This document shows positions 36,401 through 44,683 of a DNA stretch of 64,000 nucleotides, piece by piece. Under the pieces are notes generated by a model. It was not told the DNA's origin. It did not search any database and saw only the letters and a program-made list of their open reading frames with translations. The first letter of the stretch is position 1. Each line of letters opens with the position of its first letter. Origin of the DNA: Hydrocarboniphaga effusa AP103 (GTDB taxonomy: Bacteria > Pseudomonadota > Gammaproteobacteria > Nevskiales > Nevskiaceae); contig NZ_AKGD01000002.1 in NCBI RefSeq assembly GCF_000271305.1, positions 496,001 to 560,000 of the forward strand. The letters are read 5' to 3'. The position numbers and the translations under genes are program-made.

Positions 36401-37724
36401 GGGCCGAATCGGTGATCGGGCTGTCGCCGGCCTGGTAGCTGTAATCGAACAGGCCCGGTGCGGTGACGCTGGCGCGGTAGTCGCCGAGGTCCTTGTCGAG
36501 CCCGCCGGTGTCGAAGTTGGGGTCTTCACCGGGCTTGCCGGCCAGGTCGATGTACGCGTCGACGTTGTTGCCGACGGTCTCGGTGGCGCCGGCCGTGAGC
36601 CAGGGATCACCGGTGGAGATCGGGCCGTGGTCGATCGTCACCAGATTGCTCGGCACCGGCGTGCGCGGCGGATCGAAGTTCGGGTCGAGCGTGGTCAGCG
36701 GAGTGGTCGGGAAATCGCTGCCGAGCGGGCTGTCGTAGGGGCGGTTTTCGCCGGTGCTGTCGGCCCAGGTGCGATAGGTGAAGGCTTCGTATTCGGTGAG
36801 GTTCTTGCGGAACAGCACCTCGCCGGTCGCGGCCGACACCACGTAGCCGTAGGAAAAGCTGCCGCGTTCCTTGGGCGAGGCGGTCGCGAGCTCGACGTAC
36901 CAGGCCGGAACGAGCTCGTCGCCGAGCGGATAGAGCACCTGCTTGCCGCGCGGCGAGCCGTGCAGCCCCAGCTTGCCGGGCGCCTTGATGGTGGGCGCGC
37001 GCAGCAGCGTGTAGGCGCCTTTCTGCCCGAGCGTCTGCAGCGAGCCCGCCGAGACGCTGCCGCCCAGATTCGAGAAGGCCTTGGACACGGCCTGGGCGAC
37101 GCTCAGATCGAACGACGCGGCCTGGCGCTTGGCGATGCCGTGCGAGCCACCATCGCTCTTCTGCGGTGCGAAATAACCCGAAGCCGCGACCGGCTTCATG
37201 TTGCGATCCATCATCACGCTGATCTGGCGGCCGAACACGTCGATGCCGTCCTGCGTCTGCTGGAAGCGCGCGATCTTGGGCCCGCCATGGGTTTCGTGCT
37301 GCTCGATCAGGCGAGCGTTCTGGAGCGCGGCCTTGCTCAGGCCGAGCTTGGAGGAATTGAGCGACAGGAAGGCGCGGGCACCGGTTTCGAGGCGCTGGCC
37401 GGCCTTGAGCGGAGTCAGCGGCGTGGCCTGCGCCTGGGCGTTGGACCAGACGAAGGTGTCGACGCCGAGGTGACCGTCCGATTCGTTGCGCAGCGTCGGC
37501 TGGCTGGCCATCTTGATCTGCGGCTGCAGCTCTTTTCTGGCTTTGGGAGCCTGGGCGGCGCTGATGCGCTGCGGTCGGTTCAGCGACTTCGAACTCGTCG
37601 AAGGGGCCTTGCGGGCGAGGCTGGCATCGAAGTTTGCGTGTTTGGAGTAAATCGGCTGAGTGGCGGACGCAGCAGTCGCGCCTGCCAGCGCCGCTACCGC
37701 GGCGCACAGAACTAGCTTTTTCAT
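33402..37724 (-). CDS. Rhombosortase-dependent M36-family metallopeptidase
   Basis: 1440 residues, exported. In order: signal peptide (1-21), propeptide/FTP-like region (about 80-280), M36 fungalysin-type catalytic domain interrupted by a PA domain (about 530-660), zinc motif HEFFH (His670, Glu671, His674) in GIVAHEFFHYVSNR, a jelly-roll-like region (about 1030-1190), two PKD/Ig-like repeats (about 1220-1405), and a GlyGly-CTERM-like tail. The tail is KKGGS, then a hydrophobic helix, then GARRR. Family knowledge predicts cleavage at the GG by rhombosortase and surface release. No rhombosortase gene is in the window. Confidence 0.9.
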   Translation of the reverse strand: MKKLVLCAAVAALAGATAASATQPIYSKHANFDASLARKAPSTSSKSLNRPQRISAAQAPKARKELQPQIKMASQPTLRNESDGHLGVDTFVWSNAQAQATPLTPLKAGQRLETGARAFLSLNSSKLGLSKAALQNARLIEQHETHGGPKIARFQQTQDGIDVFGRQISVMMDRNMKPVAASGYFAPQKSDGGSHGIAKRQAASFDLSVAQAVSKAFSNLGGSVSAGSLQTLGQKGAYTLLRAPTIKAPGKLGLHGSPRGKQVLYPLGDELVPAWYVELATASPKERGSFSYGYVVSAATGEVLFRKNLTEYEAFTYRTWADSTGENRPYDSPLGSDFPTTPLTTLDPNFDPPRTPVPSNLVTIDHGPISTGDPWLTAGATETVGNNVDAYIDLAGKPGEDPNFDTGGLDKDLGDYRASVTAPGLFDYSYQAGDSPITDSARRNAIVNLFYMNNWLHDYWYDAGFDEAAGNAQASNYGRGGEEGDPILAQAQDWGGRNNANMSTPADGESPTMQMYLFDGAVTLGLNVTSPALGEFDVGTASFGPTNFSFTGSLTTTTPANGCAALANTAAVTGKIAVIDRGACSFQLKTLNAQAAGAVGVIIANNAAGEAPGLGGDDTLASPTIGTISVSQADGTTLKTAISGGTVVASASIPTESDYDGTVDNGIVAHEFFHYVSNRLVNDGFGLVNTQGRGMGEGWSDVAALLLTVHEGDDAIAGNANFGGAYSTATYSTGSAYFGIRRAPYSVNPDVFPMTFQHIENGVELPAGVPLAFGQDGADNAEVHNSGEIWANTLWTFYVALLNDSRYDFAEAQDRFKKYVIAGLKMTPFAPTFLEARDGILAAALATDQADFELAATAFAKMGMGVGAIAPYRLDTDNAGVRESYVALAASFEVTDYSIDITTDNDADGILDAGETAQVTVSIHSNGTRDLSNAVTANLTAVGNLTKPATVTFPAVDANGNSSVSFPITLTSATLAQTVSLTLDFPQVGASADAVVEPDAVTASLSVNYDVQPRAFESDDVESPLASEYDWGVQLLSGHPDVGNWGIVDGDSFFGSGLGWYIPDNELASDAVLVSPPIKVGSAAFTFSFDHYYQFEYAGSLGDGTPVSYDGGVLEVSQDGGQTWVDVTAAGGNFTVGGYNGLVLAFDEENGREGFADYSQDFFSTSTVSFGTSLAGKTVRFRFRAASDILTGEFGWFIDNFRFTGNANPPFGEVVANGTANYPVEVVVPANFSAPERVAGSLTQATITLAGGAQDRNGLAGVTYAWTQTAGPAVTLSGANTATARFAAPNIAVNTNLTFSLTVSDGQFTDTGSVTVTVTNVNSPATISISGPPRLSVGNEIVLNATASDVDGALTYQWSQVSGPEPLSIGGATGTTASATTSKAGIYVFRLTVTDPEGGQTSSTFTVDVFQPIKKGGSFDWLLILAGLAAFGARRRITRH

Positions 37725-37939
37725 TACGGCTCCCTTGACCTTGATTTGCCGCGCAAGCGGTTTTCAGCGCGTGTCCCAGCCACGCGCAGGACACTTTTAT
37801 ACCGCGCCGTTCAACGGCTGGAATGAAGGCTTTTCCTAGGTCCAAAGCGAGGGAAATGTAGGAAAAACCCGCGCTGCATTGCAGCATCGGTGCAGGCTGC
37901 AATCAGGCGCGCCGGCCTGCTTGCAAACTGAGACTCGGT

Positions 37940-38605
37940 TCAGCGCGGCGGCTGCGAGCGCCAAGCCGGAATGCCGAGCGTCATGAACACGAGCTGTTTC
38001 TCGGCCCGGCGAATGATGTCGGCCTCGGCGTCGGGCCGTTGCGGCGCATCGAGGATGTCTTCGGCGATCGAAACCATGGCGTTGACCATCAGGCTCGCGA
38101 GCATCTGCAGGTCTTCGGTAGCCCAGCGATCGAGCAACGGAAAGCGCGCGAGGTCGGTCGACAGCTCGGCCGCGAACAGCCGGATCTCGCGACGAATCGC
38201 CTCGCGCAGGCTCGCGTAGCCGCCGTAGCGCTCGCGTGCGATGAAGCCGAAGTGCCGGCGATGCGCGTGCACGTGCTTCACGAGCAGCTCCACCGAGCTC
38301 GTGATGATGCGATCGGTCGGCAGGCCTTCGCTGCGCACCGAGCGGATCATGCGGCGCAGCGTCTCGAACGATTCGGCGACGAGGTCGAGCCCGAGTTCTT
38401 CCATCGTCGCGTAGTGCCGATAGAACGCGGTCGGCACCACCCCGGCTTCGCGCGTAACTTCGCGCAGGCTCAGGCCGCTGAAGCTGCGATCGCCCTCGAC
38501 CATGCGCAACGCCGCCTCCTGCAAGGCTTGGCGCGTTCGCGTGCCGCGACCTTCCCGGGCGCTCTGGAGATCCCCGAGTTGCTCTGTGATCGATCGTTCA
38601 CTCAT
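37940..38605 (-). CDS. FabR/DesT-like TetR-family repressor
   Basis: 221 residues from ATG 38605 (MSERSITEQ). The HTH has LSLREVTREAGVVPTAFYRHYATMEEL, and this 'VVPTAFYRHF'-type recognition helix is characteristic of FabR and DesT, which regulate unsaturated fatty acid synthesis. It is divergent from the ferredoxin-reductase/desaturase operon across 166 bp with palindromes. It most likely represses that operon in response to acyl-CoA composition. The assignment to FabR vs DesT is open. Confidence 0.87.
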   Translation of the reverse strand: MSERSITEQLGDLQSAREGRGTRTRQALQEAALRMVEGDRSFSGLSLREVTREAGVVPTAFYRHYATMEELGLDLVAESFETLRRMIRSVRSEGLPTDRIITSSVELLVKHVHAHRRHFGFIARERYGGYASLREAIRREIRLFAAELSTDLARFPLLDRWATEDLQMLASLMVNAMVSIAEDILDAPQRPDAEADIIRRAEKQLVFMTLGIPAWRSQPPR

Positions 38606-38694
38606 TACAAACTTGGCGGGCGCGGCCCATGCGGTTCTGGTCATCGAAGTATAGGCGGTCTGGGGAGCCGAAAGGGGCACTTTCCGAATTGAAA

Positions 38695-38732
38695 GTGAAC
38701 AAGTGTTGACATTCTAAATCAGGCTGATTTAG
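38695..38732. promoter_or_regulatory. Overlapping operators and -35 box upstream of the desaturase operon
   Basis: AGTGAACAAGTGTTGACA (38695-38712) is an imperfect palindrome resembling, as I recall it, the published DesT/FabR-type site. The TTGACA it contains (38706-38711) is a consensus -35. Just downstream a perfect palindrome CTAAATCA-GGC-TGATTTAG (38714-38732) occupies the spacer. A further AAAGTGAAC / GTTCACTTT pair (38692-38700, 38746-38754) brackets the region. Binding here would block RNA polymerase. Confidence 0.65.
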
Positions 38733-38771
38733 TTTGTGCACAGTCGTTCACTTTATGTATTGGGAGTATCC

Positions 38772-39890
38772 ATGTTCGCCTCGCCCAAGCTCGCCTCGCC
38801 GGCCTCCGGAATCTGGATGCGCGGTCTCGACCGCCTGCTCAAGTCGGAAGTCGCCGCCACGCTGACGGCGCCGCACGGCGTCGAGCGCTTCATCGAGCAG
38901 TGGAATCCGCTGTGGTCGGTCGATCAGGTGAAGGCGCGCATCGTCGGCGTGCAGCGGCCGACCGAGGACGCGGTGGTGCTGCGCCTGCGGCCGAACCGGC
39001 ATTGGACGGGGTTTCGCGCCGGTCAGTACGTGCGCGTCGGCGTCGAGGTCGATGGCGTGCGGCTGACGCGCTGCTATTCGCTCTCCGAAGCGCCCGGCAG
39101 CGCGGATGGAAGCCTGGAGATCGCGGTGCGCAAGCAGGGACGCGTGTCGTCCTGGCTGTTCGAGCGCGCACAGGTCGGCCAGGTGCTGACGCTGTCGCAG
39201 GCCGAAGGCGACTTCGTGCTGCCGGCAGTCGAATCTCCGCTGCTGCTGATCGCGGGCGGCAGCGGCATCACGCCGGTACTGTCGTTGCTGCGCAGCCTGC
39301 TGAGCCGTCATCGCAGCGAGCCGGTGGCGGTGCTCTATTACGTGCGCAATCGCGAGCAGGGCTTGTTCGTGCAGGAATTGCAGCGCATCGCCGAACTGCG
39401 TCCGCAGTGGACGATTCGCATCGTCGAGACGCGCGTCGGTACGGCTTCGCGTCATTTCGAAGCCTCGCAATTGCAGGCGCTCGGTGAAACCTTCGCGCAG
39501 GCGATGACCTATGTCTGCGGCCCGGCCGCGCTGATCGATGCGGTCGAACTCGCGATGCAGCAACAGGGACGCAGCGAGCAACTGCGCTACGAGCGCTTCG
39601 TCGCCGCGAGCAAGCCGGCCGCTGCGCCGGGCTCCGCGAACGGCGATCTGATTTTTTCGCGCAGCGAGCGCTACGTCGCCAACGACGGCCGCAGCCTGCT
39701 CGATCAGGCCGAAGCCGCCGGCCTGCGACCGGACGCCGGCTGCCGCATGGGCATTTGCCACAGCTGCCTGTGCCGCAAGACCTCGGGCCGCGTGCGCGAT
39801 CTGCGCAACGGCACGCTCTCCGACGAGGGCGAGCAGGACATCCAGCTTTGCGTGAGCGCCGCCGTCGGCGACGTCACGCTCGATCTTTGA
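38772..39890 (+). CDS. Ferredoxin reductase of a fatty-acid desaturase system
   Basis: 372 residues. A ferredoxin-reductase-type FAD domain (RCYSLSEAPGS), an NAD(P)H domain (LLIAGGSGITPVLSLL) and a C-terminal plant-type [2Fe-2S] domain with GCRMGICHSCLC and the last cysteine in IQLCVSA. The order matches the DesB-type electron-transfer partner of acyl desaturases. ATG 38772 with GGGAG 5 nt upstream. The desaturase gene follows after 20 bp. Confidence 0.92.
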   Translation: MFASPKLASPASGIWMRGLDRLLKSEVAATLTAPHGVERFIEQWNPLWSVDQVKARIVGVQRPTEDAVVLRLRPNRHWTGFRAGQYVRVGVEVDGVRLTRCYSLSEAPGSADGSLEIAVRKQGRVSSWLFERAQVGQVLTLSQAEGDFVLPAVESPLLLIAGGSGITPVLSLLRSLLSRHRSEPVAVLYYVRNREQGLFVQELQRIAELRPQWTIRIVETRVGTASRHFEASQLQALGETFAQAMTYVCGPAALIDAVELAMQQQGRSEQLRYERFVAASKPAAAPGSANGDLIFSRSERYVANDGRSLLDQAEAAGLRPDAGCRMGICHSCLCRKTSGRVRDLRNGTLSDEGEQDIQLCVSAAVGDVTLDL

Positions 39891-39910
39891 TTTTGACGAG
39901 GACGCTTGCC

Positions 39911-40993
39911 ATGACGACCCAGAAGACGATGACCGCGGAACAATTGCAGGCTTTCGGCGAGGAGCTCGATGCGATCCGCAATCGCGTGATCGCCGATCTC
40001 GGCTCGCGCGATGTCGACTACATTCGCGGCGTGATCCGCCTGCAGCGCAACCTCGAGATCGCGGGCCGTGGCCTGCTGTGGCTCGGCTTTCTGCCGCCGG
40101 CCTGGATCGCGGGCGTCGCCGCGCTGTCGGTCGCCAAGATCCTCGACAACATGGAGATCGGCCACAACATCATGCATGGCCAGTACGACTTCGCGCGCGA
40201 TCCGGCGCTGAGTTCCAAGAGCTTCGACTGGGACAACGCCTGCCCGGGCGAGCAGTGGAAGCATTCGCACAACGTCATGCACCACACGTACACCAACGTG
40301 CTCGGCGTCGATCGCGACGTGGGCTACGGCATCCTGCGCATGGACCCGGCGCAGGCCTGGCATCCGAAGTATCTCGGCAATCCGCTGTATGCGTTCCTGC
40401 TCGCAGTGCTGTTCCAGTACGGCGTGGCCGTGCACGACGCCGAGGTCGACCAGATCGTCGAAGGCAAGAAAAGCTGGCGTGATTCGGTGCCGATCCTGCG
40501 CGGCATCTGGAAGAAGACGCGTCGCCAGTGGCTCAAGGATTACCTGCTGTTTCCGGCGCTGTCGGGCCCGTTCGCGCTGTTCACGTTCGCGGGCAATGCG
40601 AGCGCCAACCTGATCCGCAACGTCTGGGCGTTCACGATCATCTTCTGCGGGCACTTTCCGGACGGCGTCGAAACCTTCGAAAAGTCCACGCTCGACAACG
40701 AAACGCGTGGCGCCTGGTATCGCCGCCAGCTGCTCGGCAGCGCCAACATCGAAGGCGGCAAGCTGCTGCATCTGATGAGCGGCAACCTGAGCCACCAGAT
40801 CGAGCATCACCTGTTCCCCGATCTGCCGGCGCACCGCTATGGTGAGATCGCGGTCGAAGTGCGCGAGATCTGCGAACGCTACGGCCTGCCGTACAACACC
40901 GGCTCGCTCGGCGAGCAGTTCGGCAGCGTGGTCAAGCGCATCCTGACGTTGGCGCTGCCGCCGCGGTCTGCGATGCTGCCGGCCCAGGCCTGA
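39911..40993 (+). CDS. Membrane acyl-lipid/acyl-CoA desaturase (DesC-like)
   Basis: 360 residues with the three histidine boxes of di-iron membrane desaturases: HNIMH (85-89), HSHNVMHH (118-125) and HQIEHH (295-300). Several hydrophobic segments flank them. It introduces a double bond into a saturated acyl chain using electrons from the preceding ferredoxin reductase. ATG 39911 with GAGG upstream. Controlled by the divergent FabR/DesT-like repressor. Confidence 0.92.
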   Translation: MTTQKTMTAEQLQAFGEELDAIRNRVIADLGSRDVDYIRGVIRLQRNLEIAGRGLLWLGFLPPAWIAGVAALSVAKILDNMEIGHNIMHGQYDFARDPALSSKSFDWDNACPGEQWKHSHNVMHHTYTNVLGVDRDVGYGILRMDPAQAWHPKYLGNPLYAFLLAVLFQYGVAVHDAEVDQIVEGKKSWRDSVPILRGIWKKTRRQWLKDYLLFPALSGPFALFTFAGNASANLIRNVWAFTIIFCGHFPDGVETFEKSTLDNETRGAWYRRQLLGSANIEGGKLLHLMSGNLSHQIEHHLFPDLPAHRYGEIAVEVREICERYGLPYNTGSLGEQFGSVVKRILTLALPPRSAMLPAQA

Positions 40994-41017
40994 TCGGGCC
41001 GCCGACGAGAAGACTTC

Positions 41018-41236
41018 ATGCCGAGCCGTTTGGAACTGTTCAAGGACGTACTGCAGGTGGCCGTCGAATCCGGAGCCGAGCGCGTCGGCCGCGTCACCGG
41101 CGTCATCACCGGCGCGGTGCGCGATGTGACGCGCGAGGTCGGCGGCTGGGCCAGCGACGTGTTCGAGGTCGTCGAGGCCGCGCAGAAGGCGGAAAGCGGC
41201 AAGGGCAAGGCGGCGGCCGAAACCGACCCGGACTGA
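41018..41236 (+). CDS. Small hypothetical protein downstream of the desaturase
   Basis: 72 residues, with no signal peptide or membrane segment. It is predicted helical: alternating Val/Ile/Ala with charged residues from residue 5 to 55 (VLQVAVESGAERVGRVTGVI), then a polar tail. It starts 24 bp after the desaturase and is followed by a terminator, so it is the last gene of that operon. I do not recognise the family. It could be an accessory of the desaturase complex. Confidence 0.65.
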   Translation: MPSRLELFKDVLQVAVESGAERVGRVTGVITGAVRDVTREVGGWASDVFEVVEAAQKAESGKGKAAAETDPD

Positions 41237-41262
41237 CCGGGTCGCGCATCTCTGGGACGAAG

Positions 41263-41286
41263 AACCCGGCCTCGCGCCGGGTTTTT
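41263..41286 (+). terminator. Terminator of the desaturase operon
   Basis: AACCCGGC (41263-41270), a 5-nt loop, and GCCGGGTT (41276-41283), continuing into a run of five T. A standard rho-independent terminator 27 bp after the 72-residue ORF. Confidence 0.9.
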
Positions 41287-41403
41287 CATGTCCGAAGTTC
41301 ACCCCGATGTGGGCGGCCTCGTTCCGGGCATGAAACGGCGGCCAGAGGAGGCGTGGAGGGCATTTGTAAAGTTCTGTAACGAAAATGCAGCCCATTTTTA
41401 CTC

Positions 41404-41422
41404 GATAATGATTCTCATGTAG
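41404..41422 (+). promoter_or_regulatory. Fur box upstream of the siderophore receptor
   Basis: GATAATGATTCTCATGTAG matches the 19-bp Fur consensus (GATAATGATAATCATTATC) at 13 positions, including the whole left nine-base half and the inner TCAT. It lies about 100 bp before the receptor ATG. Iron repression of the receptor operon is the natural reading. Confidence 0.88.
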
Positions 41423-41523
41423 AATCGTATTCGTTTGTAAGAGGGGCAGACGCTGCAACGGCAGACGTGCATAGCGCTCCGGTCATCGCCGGGCTGATAA
41501 ATGATTCCACGGGGGTTTTACGC

Positions 41524-43932
41524 ATGTTGAAGTTTCGTTTGAGGCCGCTGGCCGCAGCGGCGTTGGTCGTGTACGCGGTTCCGGGTTTTGCTCAGGAAGC
41601 TTCCGAAACTCCCGCCACCAACGAGCGCGCCGTGGCGCTGCCGCAGGTGAAGGTGGAGGACAAAGCGGAACAGACCTACAAGGCCGAAACGGTCTCTTCG
41701 CCCAAGTTCACCGAGCCGCTCGTCAACACGCCGCAGACGATCACCGTCATCAAGAAGGAGCTGTTGCAGGAGCGCGTCGCCACCACGTTGACCGAAGCGC
41801 TCCGCAACACCCCCGGCATCACGCTTCAGCAGGGTGAAAACGGCAACTCGACCAGCGGCGATGCGATCAGCATGCGCGGTTTCGATACCCAGAACAGCAT
41901 CTTCATCGACAACGTCCGCGATCTCGGCACTGCCGTGCGCGACGTGTTCAACGTCGAGCAGATCGAGGTCGTCAAAGGCCCGTCCGGCGCGGACAACGGC
42001 CGCGGCGCGACGGCCGGCTACATCAATCTTTCGAGCAAGTTGCCGTCGGCCGAAGATTTCAAAGCCGGCACCGTGAGCTACGGCAGCGAGGATCGTCGCC
42101 GCGTTACGGCCGACCTCAACCAGACCCTCGGCGAGAAAACCGCCGTGCGTCTGAACCTCATGGGCCAGGACGGCGGCGTCGCCGGCCGCGATTTCATCGA
42201 ACGCAAGAGCTGGGGCATCGCGCCTTCGGTTGCGTTCGGTCTCGGTACTGAAACGCGCTTCTATCTGTTCTCGCAGCACGTTCGGCAGGACAACACGCCC
42301 GATGGCGGTGTGACGACGCTCGGCTTGCCGGGCTACCGTTATCCGAACTCGGTTCCGCAGCCCATTCAACAGGTGGTTGATGCCGGCGGTGGTTTGGCCG
42401 CGCCTAATTCGAAGAACTACTACGGTTTCGCGCAAGACTTCGAAGACATCAAAGCCAATATGCTCACGGCGAAGTTCGAGCACGATCTGGCTCCAGGCTT
42501 CGTTGTGCGCAATACCGCCCGTTACGGCAAAAGCGAGCAGGAGCGCGTGCTGACGGGTATCAATGCCGCGACCATCACCAACGGGGCCTTCGGCCAGAAC
42601 GCCGATCCGGCCGCCAACCCGCCGCGCCCGGAGCCCACGCCGCCACCCAACGGTCTCACGCTACGCAATCCGGAGGACATGACCGTCACGCGTTCGATTC
42701 AGGCCACCGGCCGTGTCAACGAGATCATGACCAACCAGACCAACCTGACCGGTACGTTCAAGACCGGCATCGTCGAGCACTCGCTCGGCGGCGGTGTGGA
42801 GTTCATCTACGAGCGTCAGTACACGCCGAGCTACGGCTTGGCGCCCGGAACGACGCAGCCTACCGAAGTCACGACCGCCAACCTGTACAACCCGGATCGC
42901 AACGTAACGCGGCTGGATTACGCCAAAACCGGCGGCTACACCGATGGCCAGACCATCACGACCGCCGCCTACCTGTTCGACACGCTGCACATCACCGATC
43001 GCTGGCTGATCAACGGCAGCCTGCGCTGGGAGCGCTACGAGACCGAAACCGAGGCCGTGACCGCTGCCGCCTCGGGCACTCCTCCCGCTTACGTCCTGAC
43101 CGCCGTGCCGCGCATCGAAGCCGCCGACAATCTGCTGAGCTGGAAGGCCGGTGTGCTGTTCAAGCCGACGAGCATCAGCAGCGTCTACGCTTCGTATGCC
43201 AATTCGTATCAGCCGCCGGGTGGTGCGAACTTCTCGCTGTCCGCTACGGCCACCAACATCGCCAACCCGAATCTCGATCCGCAGGAGGCCGAGAACTACG
43301 AACTCGGCACCAAGTGGGATCTGTTCGGTGGCCGCCTGGCGGCGACGGCTGCTGTATTCCAGAGCACCAACAAGAATGAACTGGCGCGTGCGGGGGACAA
43401 CCCCGACATCGTGATCCAGTACGGCAAGCGCGAAACCAAGGGCGTGGAACTTGCGCTGGTCGGCGAAGTGCTGCCGAACTGGAACGTGAGCGCGGGCATA
43501 ACCAAGCAGAAGGCCGAAATCACGCAGGGCACTACCACGCCCGGTGCGACGCAGTCTGACGGAGCAGGCGCTCGCTTCACTCCGGAATGGAACGCCACTT
43601 TGTGGACCACTTATCGCCTGGTGCCATACAAGCTGACTTTCGGCGCCGGCGTGCAGTATGTGGATGACATGGTTCGCCAGGAAAATAACAATCCGAACGG
43701 CACCGTCAACGCGGCCAGCGGTCAGGTTGGGTACACCGGCATCTACAAGGTCAGCAGCTATACGCTCGTCGATGCCATGGTCACCTATGAAGCGACCAAG
43801 AACCTTTCGGTGCAGCTCAACGGCTACAACCTCTTCGACGAAGACTACGTGGCGGCGGTCAACAACGGCGGTTCGCGTTATCTCCCGGGGACGGCGCGTT
43901 CTTATCTCGTGAGCCTGAACGTCAAGTTCTGA
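41524..43932 (+). CDS. TonB-dependent siderophore receptor (Fiu-like)
   Basis: 802 residues from ATG 41524, with a signal peptide ending GFAQ. The plug domain has SPKFTEPLVNTPQTITVIKKE and GDAISMRGFDTQNSIFIDNVRD, typical of catecholate/ferric-siderophore receptors of the TIGR01783 group. The barrel ends with SYLVSLNVKF, the terminal Phe signature for outer-membrane insertion. It is preceded by a Fur box and followed by piuC and redox genes. The precise siderophore cannot be read from the sequence. Confidence 0.93.
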   Translation: MLKFRLRPLAAAALVVYAVPGFAQEASETPATNERAVALPQVKVEDKAEQTYKAETVSSPKFTEPLVNTPQTITVIKKELLQERVATTLTEALRNTPGITLQQGENGNSTSGDAISMRGFDTQNSIFIDNVRDLGTAVRDVFNVEQIEVVKGPSGADNGRGATAGYINLSSKLPSAEDFKAGTVSYGSEDRRRVTADLNQTLGEKTAVRLNLMGQDGGVAGRDFIERKSWGIAPSVAFGLGTETRFYLFSQHVRQDNTPDGGVTTLGLPGYRYPNSVPQPIQQVVDAGGGLAAPNSKNYYGFAQDFEDIKANMLTAKFEHDLAPGFVVRNTARYGKSEQERVLTGINAATITNGAFGQNADPAANPPRPEPTPPPNGLTLRNPEDMTVTRSIQATGRVNEIMTNQTNLTGTFKTGIVEHSLGGGVEFIYERQYTPSYGLAPGTTQPTEVTTANLYNPDRNVTRLDYAKTGGYTDGQTITTAAYLFDTLHITDRWLINGSLRWERYETETEAVTAAASGTPPAYVLTAVPRIEAADNLLSWKAGVLFKPTSISSVYASYANSYQPPGGANFSLSATATNIANPNLDPQEAENYELGTKWDLFGGRLAATAAVFQSTNKNELARAGDNPDIVIQYGKRETKGVELALVGEVLPNWNVSAGITKQKAEITQGTTTPGATQSDGAGARFTPEWNATLWTTYRLVPYKLTFGAGVQYVDDMVRQENNNPNGTVNAASGQVGYTGIYKVSSYTLVDAMVTYEATKNLSVQLNGYNLFDEDYVAAVNNGGSRYLPGTARSYLVSLNVKF

Positions 43933-43947
43933 TCCTGTGGTATGAAT

Positions 43948-43984
43948 GAAAGCCCCTCCAATTCCAGAGGGGCTTTCATTTCTT
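43948..43984 (+). terminator. Terminator after the siderophore receptor
   Basis: GAAAGCCCCTC (43948-43958), an 8-nt loop, and GAGGGGCTTTC (43967-43977) form a perfect 11-bp stem, followed by a T-rich run. It would end much of the receptor transcript and reduce expression of the downstream piuC genes rather than isolate them fully. Confidence 0.82.
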
Positions 43985-44002
43985 AGGTCTCAAGGTTTCG
44001 CC

Positions 44003-44683
44003 ATGCTGCTTCATATTCCCAATGTTCTTTCGGCAGATCAGATTGCGCATATGCGCGGCGTGCTCGATCAAACCCAGTGGGAGGACGGGCGCGTCACGGC
44101 GGGGCCGCAGGCCGCGCAGGTCAAGCGCAATCTGCAGCTCACCGAAGAACATCCGGTGGCCCAGCAGCTCGGCGAGATCGTGCTCAAGGCGCTCGGGCGC
44201 AATGAAACCTTCTTGTCGGCCGCATTGCCGCACAAGGTTTTTCCGCCGCTGTTCAATTGCTACACCGGTGGCGGGCAATTCGGAATGCACGTCGATACGG
44301 CGGTGCGCGACGTGCGAACCAAAGGCCTGCGCGTACGCACCGATCTCTCGGGCACTTTGTTCCTGAGTGCTCCGGAGGAATACGACGGCGGCGAACTGGT
44401 GATGGAAGACACCTACGGAGCTCATGCGGCCAAGCTGCCGGCCGGGGATCTTGTCCTCTATCCATCGACCAGTCTGCACAAGGTCAATGCCGTTACGCGC
44501 GGCGCGCGCATAGCGAGCATCTTCTGGGTGCAGAGTCTGGTTCGCGAAGACTCGCAGCGGACCTTGTTGTTCGAAATGGATTCGGCGCTGCAAAAGCTCA
44601 ACAAGACTTCGGCCGATCATGCCTCACTCGTCCAACTGACCGGCGTCTATCACAACCTGCTGCGCCGCTGGGCGGAGCTGTGA
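44003..44683 (+). CDS. piuC: PKHD-type Fe(II)/2-oxoglutarate dioxygenase PiuC
   Basis: 226 residues. The Fe(II) facial triad is His96, Asp98 (FGMHVDTAV) and His159 ([14 protein letters not shown]), with 2-oxoglutarate-binding Arg169. Sequence and size match PiuC/YbiX, which nearly always neighbours a siderophore receptor; the substrate is unsettled. ATG 44003 is chosen; the ORF extends upstream only into the terminator. The stop overlaps the next gene's GTG. Confidence 0.94.
   Translation: MLLHIPNVLSADQIAHMRGVLDQTQWEDGRVTAGPQAAQVKRNLQLTEEHPVAQQLGEIVLKALGRNETFLSAALPHKVFPPLFNCYTGGGQFGMHVDTAVRDVRTKGLRVRTDLSGTLFLSAPEEYDGGELVMEDTYGAHAAKLPAGDLVLYPSTSLHKVNAVTRGARIASIFWVQSLVREDSQRTLLFEMDSALQKLNKTSADHASLVQLTGVYHNLLRRWAEL

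Noticed and set aside
33405..37715. A 1436-codon open frame on the plus strand opposite the M36 protease
   Set aside because: It lies almost exactly antisense to the protease, has Arg/Gly/Ala/Val-rich low-complexity composition and no motif. Long antisense frames are expected in GC-rich genes with few A/T in third positions.
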